Of a stretch of DNA of 5,957 bases, positions 4,898-5,957 are shown piece after piece. Both the position numbers and the translations under genes were made by a program. This DNA comes from an uncultured Arenimonas sp. (GTDB lineage: Bacteria > Pseudomonadota > Gammaproteobacteria > Xanthomonadales > Xanthomonadaceae), in NCBI GenBank assembly GCA_946480565.1, contig CAMLKR010000146.1, positions 1 through 5,957 of the forward strand, written 5' to 3'. How positions within the stretch are numbered: the stretch's first letter is position 1; each line of letters opens with the position of its first letter. A model generated the notes under the pieces. It was not told the DNA's origin. It worked only from the letters and a program-made list of their open reading frames with translations, and did no database searches.

Positions 4898-5957
4898 ATG
4901 AGCACCCCCGCCTCCCAGGTCCCGAGCGCCGACACCCAGGCCGAGCGCAGCCCGCTGCGCTTCGTCACCGCGGCCAGCCTGTTCGACGGCCACGACGCCG
5001 CCATCAACATCATGCGCCGCCTGATCCAGGCCCAGGGCGTGGAAGTGGTGCACCTGGGCCACAACCGCAGCGTCGAGGACGTGGTGCGCGCCGCGCTGCA
5101 GGAAGACGCCGACGGCATCGCGCTTTCCAGCTACCAGGGCGGCCACACCGAATACTTCAAGTACATGGTGGACATGCTGCGCGAGCGCGGCGCCGGCCAC
5201 ATCCGCGTGTTCGGCGGCGGCGGCGGCACCATCACGCCCGAAGAGATCAAGGAACTGCAGGACTACGGCGTCGAGCGCATCTACCACCCCAACGACGGCA
5301 TGCAGATGGGCCTGGTGGCGATGATCGAAGACCTCGTCCGCCGCACCGAAGCCGCAAGGAAGGAACGGGGTCAGGTTCACTTTTCCCCCGATGCGGGCGC
5401 CAAGGGCGGGAAGGGTCGCGGGAAAAGTGAACCTGACCCCCTTTCTTCCCGCCCCGACATCAACGACGAGATCAGCATCGGCAAGATGCTGACCGCCATC
5501 GAAGAAGGCGAACTCGACGAAGCCCAGCTGGCCACCCTGCGCAAGGAATGGCAGCTGGCCGGCGGCAAGACCCCGGTCATCGGCCTCACCGGCACCGGCG
5601 GCGCGGGCAAGTCGTCCGTCACCGACGAGCTGATGAACCGCTTCCTGCAGCATTTCCCGGAAATGCGCATCGCGGTGATCAGCGTCGATCCGACCCGCCG
5701 CCGCACCGGCGGCGCCCTGCTGGGCGACCGCATCCGGATGAACTCGCTGCGCAGCCCGCGCGTGTTCATGCGTTCGATGGCCACCCGCCGCCAGCACGCC
5801 GCCATCAACGCCGTGTTGAAGGACTGCGTGGCCTTCCTGCGCGCCCAGGGCTACGACCTGGTGATGGTGGAAACCGCCGGCATCGGCCAGTCCGACTCCG
5901 AGATCGTCGACCTGGTGGATTTCCCGGTCTACGTGATGACCAGCGACTTCGGCGCCC
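4898..5957 (+). CDS. icmF: Fused isobutyryl-CoA mutase/GTPase IcmF, N-terminal 353 residues, cut by the right edge
   Basis: Coenzyme-B12-dependent enzyme that interconverts isobutyryl-CoA and n-butyryl-CoA, fused to its own G-protein chaperone; cytoplasmic. The order visible here, B12-binding domain then GTPase, is the IcmF order and not that of methylmalonyl-CoA mutase (B12 domain at the C-terminus). B12 domain, about 20-150: DGHDAA (30-35) with H32 as lower axial cobalt ligand, LSSYQGGH (76-83), FGGGGG (105-110). GTPase domain from about 225: Walker A GTGGAGKS (232-239), D264 in SVDPTRRR, GDRIRMN (276-282), ETAGIGQ (325-331). The G4 motif and the mutase barrel lie beyond the window; full IcmF proteins are about 1,100 residues. 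ATG at 4898 gives a short non-conserved lead before RFVTAASLFDGHD. Residues about 157-181 are encoded by an inserted palindromic repeat with AT-ending codons unlike the rest. The frame stays open through it. Substrate preference cannot be judged without the active site. Confidence 0.92.
   Translation, partial: MSTPASQVPSADTQAERSPLRFVTAASLFDGHDAAINIMRRLIQAQGVEVVHLGHNRSVEDVVRAALQEDADGIALSSYQGGHTEYFKYMVDMLRERGAGHIRVFGGGGGTITPEEIKELQDYGVERIYHPNDGMQMGLVAMIEDLVRRTEAARKERGQVHFSPDAGAKGGKGRGKSEPDPLSSRPDINDEISIGKMLTAIEEGELDEAQLATLRKEWQLAGGKTPVIGLTGTGGAGKSSVTDELMNRFLQHFPEMRIAVISVDPTRRRTGGALLGDRIRMNSLRSPRVFMRSMATRRQHAAINAVLKDCVAFLRAQGYDLVMVETAGIGQSDSEIVDLVDFPVYVMTSDFGA
5367..5440. repeat. 74-bp palindromic (REP/MITE-like) element inserted in frame within icmF
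   Basis: A perfect 21-bp inverted repeat: left arm 5367-5387 (GGGGTCAGG...CTTTTCCC), right arm 5420-5440 (GGGAAAAG...CCTGACCCC), with a 32-base GC-rich centre. Beyond the arms, 7 of 12 flanking bases also match in inverted orientation. It is translated as residues 157-181, starting RGQVHFSP and ending GKSEPDP. Arm codons such as GTT, TTT, AAA, AGT and CCT contrast with the strongly GC-ending codons around them. From memory, GGGGTCAGGTTCAC-type palindromes are dispersed in xanthomonad genomes and related to REP elements moved by RAYT (TnpA-REP) transposases. No transposase is encoded here, and no clear target duplication is seen. Confidence 0.9.

Noticed and set aside
4510..5430. 306-codon plus-strand frame
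   Set aside because: Arg/Pro/Ala-rich shadow of the 4175 gene and icmF in another frame, without recognisable domains.
4013..5797. 594-codon open frame on the minus strand across the 4175 gene and icmF
   Set aside because: Its sequence is His/Ala/Gly/Val-rich and low in complexity, as expected for the antisense of GC-rich genes, while the plus strand holds a recognisable IcmF with exact motifs.

Overview
The window is very GC-rich, with codons almost always ending in G or C, and its gene content (a leucine-dehydrogenase-type enzyme, a DUF3034 outer-membrane protein, an IcmF-type fused mutase, TAGACT/TACAAT promoter boxes) best fits a gammaproteobacterium of the Lysobacter/Xanthomonas group. 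That placement is inference from protein recognition and composition; no rRNA or tRNA is present to confirm it. There are eight protein genes, two of them cut by the window edges. No CRISPR array, tRNA, rRNA or intact transposase gene is seen.

Layout. (1) 1-364, minus strand: the N-terminal third of a Glu/Leu/Phe/Val (leucine) dehydrogenase. (2) 365-783: a gap of about 420 bases between divergent genes. Its right half can fold into consecutive hairpins and ends in a near-perfect intrinsic terminator (719-748) only 35 bases before the next gene. It is either a small RNA gene or a transcription-attenuating leader. (3) 784-4010, plus strand: a tight five-gene operon made of an ECF sigma factor, a ChrR-like cupin (probable anti-sigma), a secreted COG4315/Yx(FWY)xxD-repeat protein, a DUF3034 beta-barrel protein and an exported group 1 truncated haemoglobin. 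Two junctions are ATGA overlaps, one gene has a strong Shine-Dalgarno site, and a strong terminator closes the set at 4024-4066. (4) 4175-4819: an uncharacterised protein probably expressed from a leaderless promoter. (5) 4898 to the right edge: the cobalamin-binding and GTPase part of the fused isobutyryl-CoA mutase IcmF, with a 74-bp perfect-arm palindromic element inserted in frame in its interdomain linker.

How the genes may work together. The five-gene operon looks like one regulated envelope module. A sigma factor with a metal-binding cupin partner would respond to a cytoplasmic chemical signal, possibly an oxidant, reactive nitrogen or electrophile by analogy with ChrR, and would switch on three exported proteins. 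One of these is a periplasmic haem protein whose predicted distal pocket lacks the usual Tyr-B10/Gln-E11 ligand-stabilising pair. The flanking enzymes both touch branched-chain acyl metabolism: leucine/valine deamination on the left, isobutyryl-CoA/butyryl-CoA interconversion on the right. No direct link to the sigma operon can be shown.

Most notable items: the in-frame coding palindrome in icmF, the sigma/cupin/secreted-globin module, and the hairpin-rich RNA region in front of it.
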